Source: Plazaster borealis (Eukaryota; Echinodermata; Asteroidea; Forcipulatida; Labidiasteridae). From it: a stretch of DNA of 64,000 nt. The position numbers were made by a program, and so were the translations under genes. The notes beneath the pieces were generated by a model. That model was given only the letters and a program-made list of their open reading frames with translations, made no database searches and had not been told where the DNA came from. The DNA is taken from positions 7,670,501 through 7,734,500 of the forward strand of contig CM037462.1 of assembly GCA_021014325.1 (NCBI GenBank). Reading direction: 5' to 3'. Below, piece after piece: positions 12,443 through 25,000 of the stretch. Every line of letters begins with the position of its first letter. The stretch's first letter is position 1.

Positions 12443-12755
12443 TTCTGTCCCCATACGGGAAGTTGACATGGGCTGGAGGAGGATGATTCAAAAGAGGGCG
12501 CTATCAAAAGAGGTTTGTACACAGTCCGCCGTATGGATGGGGGGACAGAATCTCCGGGGGATCTCCCGCCACACCGGTGTCCCAGGGAAATCTGTCCCCC
12601 GGAGATTCTGTCCCCATACGGGAAATTAACATTGGCTGGAGGAGGATGATTCAAAAGAGGGCGCTATCAAAAGAAGTTTGTACACATTTCGCCGTATGGG
12701 GGGACAGAGTCACCGGGGGGACAGAATCTCCTGCCACACCGGCAGTGCATGGTGT
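12443..12755 (+). repeat. Two-copy tandem duplication, about 163 bp
   Basis: TTCTGTCCCCATACGGGAA starts at 12443 and again at 12606. Both copies continue through GGAGGAGGATGATTCAAAAG, AGAGGGCGCTATCAAAAG and a run with GGGGACAGAATCTCC. The copies differ at scattered bases. The minus-strand frame 12076-12654 crosses this repeat and is not supported as a gene. Confidence 0.85.
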
Positions 12756-15700
12756 CCGAGGCCAGGAGTGACTATAGGGCCCCGGGAAAATTGTGAGGAT
12801 TAAGATACTCTTTGGTGTGTTCCAATCCTTTCTAATCGATCTTTTGAGACAAACTTTGATGATTGTCAGTGAAATTTTGCCCAACTGTTTTTCTGGAATG
12901 AATAGGCCTAAGTGGCGCTGAGTATGCCCATGGAGGAAGAAATGGTATGCCGTAGGCCTATAGGCCCCCTAGAGTGCGCCCGCTATTCGTCCCTGATTGC
13001 TTCCAACTCAAAAACATTTTACAGCACATTCATTTTATTTTGCACTTAGACTATAGCCTAAAGAATAGGAATTCATAGCTTATAAAAAATAAGAAAATAA
13101 GTTTTTACACCTTTTTGTTTTTTGCAGAGCCCTCCATTGTTGAGTGAGTCCATCATCTCTCAGTGTTGATGGTTAAATAATACTTTATATGAACATAGTC
13201 AAATAAGTTGGGCAATGTTTTCACGACTGTCAGAATCGTGGGGTTGGGGTGATCCTATAGGAAGGTTCCCCTTCCAAGAAAAATGATACCCCACCGCCCG
13301 TCCGGCCGTACCGTAGGGAGGCTGGCCTACTCATCAGTCGCGCGCCTTTTTTGTCATTCAAAGACCGACAACAACACCGCTCCCAACTAATCCTGCTCGT
13401 ACCCATTATTCAACGCAAAGGTACACACGAGAATCTCCCTTGCTTGGCCCGGGATAAGAGGTTAACACTCAGTGAAATTCACTGTCGGTGGATGGCGGAC
13501 TGCATGGTGTGGTACTGTACGGGGGACTGATCACATGGACTCTGTTGTTGGTAATAACGTTAATTCATTCAAAATATTCTAATTAGTTTTCCTGTAGTGC
13601 TGTATTCATTATTTTAGTATGTAGAAATGTATTTTTTTTAAGGCCTTTGATAGATTCTGTGATGTTACCGGGTCGTTTTTAAAACTGCGTAAACTCATTG
13701 TTGTTGCCCAGTATTCGGACATGTCGGACGCGAACAATACAAACAATTTCTTAGAATGCATGGTCAACAGGTCAATAGAGATTTTGACATTAGACTTGAA
13801 ATGTTGTATCATGTCATGGAGGAAGGACCTCAATGATTGCAGAATTACAGTTACACAAATTATAATATTATAAGTCATTCAAGACCATTTGTAGACCCAG
13901 AAATGGCATATTGTTCATGATTTTGGTAGGATGGGTTACCCTATTACCGTGGGGGTTAGGACGTTTTTCGATTAGAATAAAAAAAAATCAATAACCTATA
14001 AAGAGTGTTGAAGTATTACTTTCCACTTTGACTTAAAAAAATACATCGTTTGTCTGATTAAATTTGTCCACGAAGTCGCTGAAAGTGTGCATGCGCCCGG
14101 AGTGATTCTGGAGGTGAGCCTCCTATTATCGTGGTAATCAGAAATAATATTTTGAAATGAACTATCTCTACATTAAACTTTAAAGGAGCTAAATCCAAAG
14201 ATAATATTCAAATATTTACCTAATACTGGGATTACGATGGTTAACTTCCCAGCAGATGGAATTTTTTTGTCTTTTAGGCATTTTAATTACCGAGTACCGA
14301 CAATTTCCTTAGTCACCCCCCTGCGCTCAATTTTGGAACAATCAGTTTTCAAAGAAGAGTTTTATTTTCTGAAAAGGTACATTTCAAATGATTAATGAAA
14401 TCATTAACAAAGGACGGCTGCCATTTTGACTGGTCCCTGATGGAGGTAGAGTAAGTCATCCAGTCACCAAAGTGGGCAAGAAAACAACTGTGGTCTTTGA
14501 ATGATTCCACATAAATATTCTCTTAAAATGTTAAAAGTTCAGTGAAGTTAAAAGAAATTTTCACTCAAAAACATTGAACAATATTGGTAACAGGACAATT
14601 ATTAATATTAAAACTCAATAGGCTATGACATGAGTATGACAACAGGATGAAAATGCTCTCTTGGTGTATAGCCTAAGGATTGTATGATAGCCCCACCTCA
14701 GGGGACCAGACATGAAACAAGAGACCAGACAATAGTCTTGTCACATGTGATAAAAGAAATGTACTGCAGTGGTTATAATGGGGTACAGGAACAGTGGCGT
14801 AACTAATTGATGTCCGTTTCCACCCCCCTCCCCCCATTTGTGGTCTGGACTGTTGAGATTTAAACTTACGTGAATAAAAAGTTACATTTTATGAGTTTTT
14901 AAGTGGTATTTTCTGTGTTTTTAAAACTTTTTTCCATTTACATGCATACAATGTAGGCCCATTATTTGTTTTTGACCCTTACACCGATGTGTTAAGCACT
15001 GTATACTGGGTACTTTCCCGAGTTCTGTACAAACAAATCCACAGGTAAATCACTCGGGTGGGATTCTAACCCACAACCTTTGCATTGCTAGAGCATTTTA
15101 ACAAAGATTATCGACCCTTAATAGTATACCTTTTCGATATTCTCAATGATGCATCGTGGGAAATGATGAAAATGTCCTGGGTGTGGCTGATACAGATTTT
15201 TCTTGTTGTTCAAGAAAACTGATGAGGTATAATAATGAGTTTTTTCAATAGAAATCATAGGGGATCCCTCTTTGATGACATCACCACAGCTAAAAACTGT
15301 TACATTAAATTTGACAACGTTTTAATGTTTTTTTCTTATTTTTTTAAAATTAATGTTAGTTCTTGCACTTTTCAAGGCAAACCAAAGTTTCTAATGCATA
15401 CCACAAGCTCTGTTTACAAGCATGTGCAGCACGCTTCTGTTGCCCCGGTTTTGGCTTTGGTGCCCCTTCAAAAGTCTCCTATGGACTTTGAGAAATTTAA
15501 ATGGAATTGCCCTTTCCAAAATGTAAATGCCTTGCCCTCTCATGTGTAGTGAATTTCGTGTATGAACATTGTACATTTTATGTACAGGGAAAGGTCTCGT
15601 AATGAGAGGTGTGCATCTAATGCTGCCACATATATTCTGAATATTATTGACTTTTTTTGAAAACTGACATTAAATATTTCAAAAGCCATTGATGCCTCTT

Positions 15701-16040
15701 TGTGCTCTTTTTTTAAGTGCAATTTATCGGCAAAACATCTGACGCAAAAGTAAATTCCAAGTGGTTATGATCGAGCAGGGAATGCTGGGGAAAAATGGCA
15801 CAGCGTGATTGTTACACCCATGGGAACAAGGTTGCTAATATATGCGGTCATATGTCAGAAGTACCATACTTATTTATGTGGTACATTTTGAATTACATGT
15901 ACTATGTATATTAGGTTTGATAAAGCAGCTGTTGGTGTAGTTTCAACTGTTCTTCAAGCTCTGTATGTATGTTGTATGCCGCCATGTAATTCGTTATATT
16001 TTATTATAAAACTTGTGTCTATGTTTTTGTTTGCATTGAT
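12756..16040. other. Intergenic, no gene recognised
   Basis: I see no conserved coding region. The frames at 13609-13878 (minus) and 15235-15549 (plus) show no familiar motif. A lone CAGTGGCGTAAC end near 14793 suggests a degraded TIR element. The last few hundred bases should contain the NUP155 promoter and a possible 5' untranslated exon. The stretch TTTTTGTTTGCATTGATAG ending at about 16042 looks like a splice acceptor just ahead of the NUP155 start codon. Confidence 0.4.
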
Positions 16041-16061
16041 AGTTCCTTACATGTGGATAGT

Positions 16062-19000
16062 ATGATGGCTCAAACATCCTTTAGTGTTGGTCCAGTATTG
16101 ACCACTATAAGTGATAATCTACAGTCTGCCGGTCAACATGTAGATTCCTTCATCAATCAGGATAAAACCTACCATGAATTAGCTCAGCTTCTCAATGTCA
16201 CTTCATCAGGTGAGTAACCTACCATGAATTAGCTCAGCTTCTCAATGTCACTTCATCAGGTGAGTAACCTACCATGAATTAGCTCAGCTTCTCAATCTCA
16301 CTTCATCAGGTGAGTAACCTACCATGAATTAGCTCAGCTTCTCAATGTCACTTCATCAGGTGAGTAACCTACCATGAATTAGCTCAGCTTTTCAATGTCA
16401 CTTCATCAGGTGAGTAACCTACCATGAATTAGCTCAGCTTCTCAATGTCACTTCATCAGGTGAGTAACCTACCATGAATTAGCTCAGCTTCTCAATGTCA
16501 CTTCATCAGGTGATGAATTAGCTCAGCTTCTCAATGTCACTTCATCAGGTGAGTAACCTACCATGAATTAGCTCAGCTACTCAATCTAACTTCATCAGGT
16601 GAGTAACCTACCATGAATTAGCTCAGCTACTCAATCTCACTTCATCAGGTGAGTAACCTACCATGAATTAGCTCAGCTACTCAATCTCACTTCATCAGGT
16701 GAGTAACCTACCATGAATTAGCTCAGCTTCTCAATGTCACTTCATCAGGTGAGTAACCTACCACAAAGTACCATACCTTCCAGGCTAGCATTGGGTGCAT
16801 GGGTTTCTTCTGTTTGTACAGCTGACACTGGTACCACAGACTGCCACAAAGTACCATACCTTCCAGGCTAGCATTGGGTGCATCAGCATAGGTGTATTCT
16901 GTTTGTACTGGTGCTATCATACCTTATAGCTTACACTGTGGACTTCCATCCTACACATGGATTATTAACTGTTATGTTTTGATTGTTTGACAGCTCATGC
17001 TACTGTAAGTGGGATTAGTGATGTTGATTATCCATCATTATCATCATCATCTGTTGGATTAGCAGACTTGCCACAACTCAGTCCAGCAAAGCAAGTACCT
17101 TTACCTCCAGAACTTGTGGAACAGTTTGGACGTATCCTTTTTATACCAATTTCATGGGCCGAAATGATTGACAATACATGTATGTTTGAGTAATTTTTGA
17201 CATGATGATCCCATGTTTAGATTGTTGTATAGTCAGCACCATCTGAATAACTGTTGAGTATTTGATTTAAACATTGTACCAAAACTGAACAAGCTCTTAA
17301 CAATAGTTAGTCACACAAGCATTTTCATTATCATGGGTCTCCCCATGCACAAGCTAGTGTATCGGGCCGATTTCAATTCTCGTTTGAATTCAGTGTGCTT
17401 TGGCCAAAATTCAAAAATTTGGGTTTAGAATGCCCCACAGTTTTGAATAATCCTGGAGAGAACCCTGATTATTAATCAATTAATTGATATGTCTGTGCTC
17501 AAACATTGTGTCTCCATTTTGTAACACTGTTTACAGGGTTCTGCCCAGGATTTCTTTAGTGCCAGAATTTTTTTTTCCTGGTACGGTCAAGTGAATTTCC
17601 TTTTGATCGTGCACGGAGTGGTTACACACGTGCGCCTGCAGCTGTGCCTTGAATGTAGGCCTCCGTAGTGCGCGCACGCCTTTACCGCCATGGGAAAACA
17701 ATTTACAGCATCTATAGCATGGTGCTTACTCTGCAATTCATTTTCCGTTGTATTAAACGCTATAGAATAGGGTACGCAACATGATGAAACTGGTATCATG
17801 TTATTCCAAGTGTAAAGCTATAATCAGCGTGACTGGAAACCATTGCGAAATCAATGCAAGTTTCGTTGGATATAATGTACATCATACAAGCGGGAGGGAT
17901 GCTCGATCCTGGATCATTAAAATAGACTCAAACCAAAGAAGTAGGCTACCCGAAACTTTGGATGAAGCTTTTTACTGGTAAATAATTTTTTTTACACGAT
18001 GTTCAAAATATTTTGTAGGAAATGGACAAAAAAAAAAGAGGAAAATGTGTGGTGGTCGGAAAACAAAATAATTCTGCTCGTGGTGGTCGGGGAATCATGA
18101 GTGCCGGTCGAGTTTTCCGGCACCGACCACCGTGGGCAGAACCCTGTGTTTAAGATACATTGTTTAAGCACTGACACAATGACATTATTGCTGGAAGGAC
18201 TTGGGCAGTTTACTTTAATTGGGTCTTGAACTGATGACGCTGACTGGGTGTGGAAAGAGATTATGTCCCCTGGACTGTTTTGCATGGATTGTCTAGGAAA
18301 CATTGTGTGGGGGAGGGGGCAGAATTACCCATGACACAGGGCTTGGCTTTGATTCTCCTGGCTCAAGCTGAAAATGAAACTCATTGACTTAAATAACAAA
18401 CTGCCAGTCCCTCTTTGTTTAGATAAGGTTTTTCTGTCAACCAAAGGATTATTTAACTGTTGGAGGGATACATGTATTTACTGTTCAGGTTTTCAGTCAT
18501 TTCTCAAGTTAAACATTTTGTCCTTTTCTTTATTTATAATTATATATTTGTTTAGTTTGATAGGAAATGTTGCTGAGTATTTGATTCTATTTGGACTATA
18601 TTCCTTGATGTGTGCAATTCAGACATGCAATGTAACTGCATGATGGGAGTGTTTCCAGAGATAAGTCGAGCTTGGCTATCAGTGGACAGTGACATCTTTG
18701 TCTGGAACTATCAAGATGGGTAAAACAGCATCATCATAACATAGTGATACTAACCATAGGACATTGAGGGGGCTTTCATTGGACTAAAAATGTATTATCA
18801 AAGCTTCTTACTCTAGATGATATGTTTCTTAATTCTTCAAGATGCACTTTGTTTCTTGTACACTGAACCTGTGTCAGACTATTCCAGTAATTGTTGTTGT
18901 TGTTGTTGATGGTTTAATGATATTTGTGCTTGTGATTTCAGGGGGGACTTGGCTTATTTTGATGGTTTAAGTGAAACCATACTTTGTGCTGGCTTGGTGC

Positions 19001-22000
19001 GACCTAAACCCAATATCTTCCAAAGTCATATTCGTTTCTTACTGTGTTTGGTGACCCCTGTGGAGATAGTACTGCTTGGAGTCAGCTTTGGTCAACCTCA
19101 AGATGGTATGTATGTTGGTAATATGCATGCCAGTCAATCATAACGACAACACACTGGCAATGGACTGGTTATTAATGTGACCAATCATGATCCTCACAAA
19201 AACAAACCACCTTGGCTTACACTGTTCGTATTATAAAACAAGCCACCATGGCTAAGACTGAAGTGTGGTAAAACAAACCATGGCTAAATAATATGTGGTA
19301 ATATATGAAAATAATAACAAAGCTTGTTTATTGAACTGTTTTAATTTCAAGTAATTCAATATAACAGGGAGACTCTAATAGCTTCAGGATACTCACACGG
19401 GATAATGTTTCTTTTTGTACACTTTAATTTATTAAGATAATATTTTTTTTCCCCCTTAGATGTCAATGTAAATGATTACAGTCGCTGTGAGATGCATTTA
19501 TTACCAGACCCATTGTTTTCTATACCATCTGACAATACATACATGCTGAGTATCAAATCAACACACAATGGACGGATCTTCCTAGCTGGCAAGGATGGTT
19601 GCTTGTATGAGATCGTGTACCAGGTATAACAGGCTTCCCGGCAAAACCTATACAAACATTGTTTTCAAGTTCTTTGAGTTTTGAAAAAGGAGAATTCTTT
19701 AAGTAGGGCTGTTGCAAAGAAGTAGCTTAAGTTGAAATGTGTACCAATAGCAGATTCAAGTGTTTTAGACTGGGTAGTTTTTATACATAGTTTCTATAGT
19801 GATCTTTGTTCCTCCTAATCTATATTTTGTTGGGCTATGCAAGTCATCCAACATGATTTATTTGAGTCTGTGGAGAAAATGTGGGGTATGATGGATATAC
19901 TCATATTTATATTGAAATATCACTGATCAAATTACAAAATAAAATGCCCAAAACTGGCATTTGTTTTTGTCTTGTGTTTTCTAACATTGCACCACAAAAC
20001 TTCTCAATTACAACTGTTTCTTGATGCCCTATTGTGGGCCAATCATTTTCAAGGGTTTGAAAGGCCAATCACATAGAGGTATATGTCGGCAATTTATCAA
20101 ACGTTGAAACTTGTAACTGTGTATTTGTATATAAGCATTGGATATAACCTGCCTTTTGGCATTTGGAAAACTTATTAAACCTATATTTTGCAGATAAAGC
20201 CTATTTGAAAAAGTCTTATATTTATTTGATTAGGCAGTTATTTGATAATAATAGTATACTTATTAATTTTCTGGATTGATTTAATTCAGGCACAGGATGG
20301 ATGGTTCAGTCGCAAGTGTCGTAAAGTCAACCATTCTAGTAGCTCACTCTCGTTTCTAGTGCCTTCATTTCTTAATTTCTCAGAAGATGGTAAGTTGATA
20401 TTGAAATTATTTCAGTTGATATTATGTAAAAAGGTTAAAGTGACCTAAATTACAAATGTATTGAAACAAATTTGTTTTTGTGAAATCTAATGTAGTCCAA
20501 ACTATCACATGTACAAATGTAATATTTAATCAAGGAGGGAGAAGGTGTGTTCAACTCTAGATGAAAGATGAAATATTTGTTTGTAACTTGATGATCTTGG
20601 GAGTGCTAAAGATTGGCTTTGGGGGTTGATGATATGTTGTCATTGTTAATCTTGCATTAATACCCTAGTCATAACCAGTAATAACATTCATCACTACAGC
20701 TAGCCACATCTGCCGTCAATTTCACCAAACTCTTCCTAACTTAGGATTAATCCTAGGCAATGCTAAGAGATAGGACTAGTCTTAAATACTGGTCCTAACT
20801 TAAGACTAGTCCTATCTCTTAGCATTGCCTAGGATTAATCCTAAGTTAGGAAGAGTTTGGTGAAATCGACGGCTGGCAGGTATCTCCCCTTGCTGCCACC
20901 TCTGATAAAGAACAACAGTAGTAAGATGGTAGGCCTACAGGATTTGCCATTGATGAAAAAAGAAGAAATTTGTTTCAATCTGAAAGTGCACTCTCCATTC
21001 TTATTCTCTCAAAATAATATGTTGTTCACATGTTTGAGGGAATGAATTAATATTTTGAGGGAACGAAATAATATAAAACTAAAAAAATTGTCCCTGTATG
21101 GGCTCAAAATAGGCTGTTTGTATTTAATAAAGGAGACAACTTAAAAAGTGGGTTGTTATGGATCAGATTCATGTGCATATTGATGCATCAATCTGGCAAT
21201 AAGCAATGGGTGGTCTACTCGAGTGCACTATGGTGCAATAGTTATAGTATAGTAGTTAGAATTAGAATGGCCTTTGTATGTTGAGATTTCATTAAACTAT
21301 TCACTTGTCATAGACCAATCTCAATGTGTATTTGATTGTAACAAACGTTGACCTGATACAAAGTTCTCTTTCTCTATTTCATTAGATCCTATAGCACAGA
21401 TAACTGTTGATGAAACTAGACACATTCTGTACACACGGTCAGAGAAATGTACAATACAGGTATATGACATGGGATCTAATGGGTGTAGTATGAGTCGAAT
21501 CACTGCAGTCTCTCACTACTCCATGATGAAACAAGCTATCTTCTATGCCAGGTTAGTATCAATCAACAGTATACTAGGATGTACTAACATAGCTAGATTC
21601 TGCTGGGTGTAGTATGAGTCGAGTCACTGCAGTCTCTCACTACTCCATGATGAAACAAGCTATCTTCTATGCCAGGTTAGTATCAATCAACAGTATACTA
21701 GGATGTACTAACATAGCTAGATTCTGCTGGGTGTAGTATGAGTCGAATCACTGCAATCTCTCACTACTCCATGATGAAACAAGCTATCTTATATGCCAGG
21801 TTAGTATCAATCAACAGTATACTAGGATGTACTAACATAGCTAGATTCTGCTGGGTGTAGTATGAGTCGAATCACTGCAGTCTCTCACTACTCCATGATA
21901 AAACAAGCTATCTTCTATGCCAGGTTAGTATCAATCAACAGTATACTAGGATGTACTAACATAGCTAGATTCTGCTGGGTGTAGTATGAGTCGAGTCACT

Positions 22001-25000
22001 GCAGTCTCTCACTACTCCATGATAAAACAAGCTATCTTCTATGCCAGGTTAGTATCAATCAACAGTATACAAGGATGTACTAACATGGCTGGATTCTGAT
22101 GAAAAGCTGGTAACTTCAAATAAAACAAAATATCTTTGATCCAAGGTTCAATACTGCTCCGTTGTAGAATAATGAAATGATTTGATTTGTTTTTATTTGT
22201 TAAGGAACATTGATCGATCTAACTTCAAGCAGGTTGTTCACATTGCTGCTATACCCTGTACAGAGTCAAGCAGATTACATCTTGTAGCAGTCACACAAAC
22301 AGGTTCGTTCAATAGACATCACTTTTACACCAATATTTATACAAAACAGGTTGCGAACACAAACCACCAGAAAGCTTGATGGACTGTTAGTCAATTAGTG
22401 TAATGGTCAATGACATTAGATATAGCTTGTTACTGTGTCTATTATACTCTGTGGTCAGCTCATTAAACAAGATAAACATACCCTTTGTTGTCTTATTAAT
22501 AGTTTGTATTCTGCAAGGTGGGCTTTGATGGATTTGAATTAAAGCCCAAGTTGGTAACTGGTTAATGTTATCTACAAAGACTTGTACATATTGATCCTAC
22601 ATTCAGGTAAATCCGAGGGAATGTAAAATTGATCCTACATTCAGGTAGATCTGAGGGAATGTTAAATTGATCCTACATTCAGGTAGATCCGAGGGAATGT
22701 AAAATTGATCCTACATTCAGGTAGATCTGAGGGAATGTTAAATTGATCCTACATTCAGGTAGATCTGAGGGAACGTTAAATTGATCCTACATTCAAGTAG
22801 ATCTGAGGGAATGTTAAATTGATCCTACATTCAGGTAGATCTGAGGGAATGTTAAATTGATCCTACATTCAGGTAGATCCGAGGGAATGTAAAATTGATC
22901 CTACATTCAGGTAGATCTGAGGGAATGTTAAATTGATCCTACATTCAGGTAGATCTGAGGGAATGTTAAATTGATCCTACATTCAGGTAGATCTGAGGGA
23001 ATGTTAAATTGATCCTACATTCAGGTAGATCTGAGGGAATGTTAAATTGATCCTACATTCAGATAGATCCGAGGGAATGTAAAATTGATCCTACATTCAG
23101 GTAGATCTGAGGGAATGTTAAATTGATCCTACATTCAGGTAGATCTGAGGGAATGTTAAATTGATCCTACATTCAGGTAGATCCGAGGGAATGTAAAATT
23201 GATCCTACATTCAGGTAGATCTGAGGGAATGTTAAATTGATCCTACATTCAGGTAGATCTGAGGGAATGTTAAATTGATCCTACATTCAGGTAGATCTGA
23301 GGGAATGTTAAATTGATCCTACATTCAGGTAGATCTGAGGGAATGTTAAATTGATCCTACATTCAGGTAGATCTGAGGGAATGTTAAATTGATCCTACAT
23401 TCAGGTAGATCTGAGGGAATGTTAAATTGATCCTACATTCAGGTAGATCTGAGGGAATGTTAAATTGATCCTACATTCAGATAGATCCGAGGGAATGTAA
23501 AATTGATCCTACATTCAGGTAGATCTGAGGGAATGTTAAATTGATCCTACATTCAGGTAGATCTGAGGGAATGTTAAATTGATCCTACATTCAGGTAGAT
23601 CTGAGGGAATGTTAAATTGATCCTACATTCAGGTAGATCTGAGGGAATGTTAAATTGATCCTACATTCAGGTAGATCTGAGGGAATGTTAAATTGATCCT
23701 ACATTCAGGTAGATCTGAGGGAATGTTAAATTGATCCTACATTCAGGTAGATCCGAGGGAATGTAAAATTGATCCTACATTCAGGTAGATCTGAGGGAAT
23801 GTTAAATTGATCCTACATTCAGGTAGATCTGAGGGAATGTTAAATTGATCCTACATTCAGGTAGATCTGAGGGAATGTTAAATTGATCCTACATTCAGGT
23901 AGATCTGAGGGAATGTTAAATTGATCCTACATTCAGGTAGATCTGAGGGAATGTAAAATTGATCCTACATTCAGGTAGATTTAAAGATGGACTACAACGG
24001 AATAATGATAAAGGCTGTGTTACTGTTTTCGTTCGAGAAATGTATAATGATTACTAATATATTATTATTGTTCAATAAAACTTGTTCCTTCATGCAAAAC
24101 AAACCCAAAGTTGATCGGCGTTCTTCGACCCAGAAAAACTCATGAATAATTCATACTTTGTGTGTGACGTAGTACCCATGACGCTTTACCTCGGGTCAAT
24201 CGTGTGCAAGCATTTTTACCGTACAATACAATGCGGAATAACAGAAATACAAAAACAAAAAATTCTCTCAATCTTTGGCGCTTTCAATGTGGGGATCGAT
24301 CCAGGCTTCAAACGAAACTTTGTTGCCAAACCAGACCTGCCAACCTCTGGAGTTCAAAAACTGTATTCTTTATCCCCAAAAGTCGTATTTTACTGACAAA
24401 AATTGTATTTAAAAAAACCCCCAGACGATGCAATTTTGGGGGAATAACCGATTTTCCGAGCATGCGCAGACACGTCGAGTCTTGTCTCAAGGCGTTTGTA
24501 ACTGGTTCGCGTAATTTCACCAATAGAGGGCGTTTAATCTCGCGCTATAGCATTGTTCCAAAACGCCCTCTAGCACTCAATGTTTCTTGCATTTTTGTCT
24601 CACGCAAAGTGACAAAGACTACAGGCCTGAAAACGACGTTTGTGTGTAGTGTGTGCGTGCGTTGTGTACTGTGTGATCATGTGTTGTATTTTGTGTGGCG
24701 TGATGCGGTCAGCGTTTCGCGGCGCCTTCGAGTGATTTTTTTTAACGTTTATATATCCCTATGATATATCCGTCGGATCGTGTAACGCACATTCACGCAC
24801 GAAAAAGAGACAAGGAGAGAAAATGACGATAACTGTTAATCAGAATTGGATAATTGTCAAATCAAAAAAGCTTCGTAAAAACTTCATGCCCCTGCATGAA
24901 AACGCATACATAATACACACGGAATAACATGGCATCTTTTGTTTACTCTCGGTTGCTCATGGGTAGTAAGTCATCACTTTTCGCTGGTTTACAAGTCCGC

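Noticed and set aside
12076..12654. 192-codon minus-strand frame
   Set aside because: It crosses a two-copy duplication and the end of a TIR element; no domain or splice support.
22593..23980. CRISPR-like regular array
   Set aside because: The 38-bp units are contiguous with no unique spacers, in a eukaryotic intron; it is a minisatellite.
24204..24764. 186-codon frame
   Set aside because: It lies wholly inside a TTAA-flanked TIR element and has no transposase or other recognisable motif.
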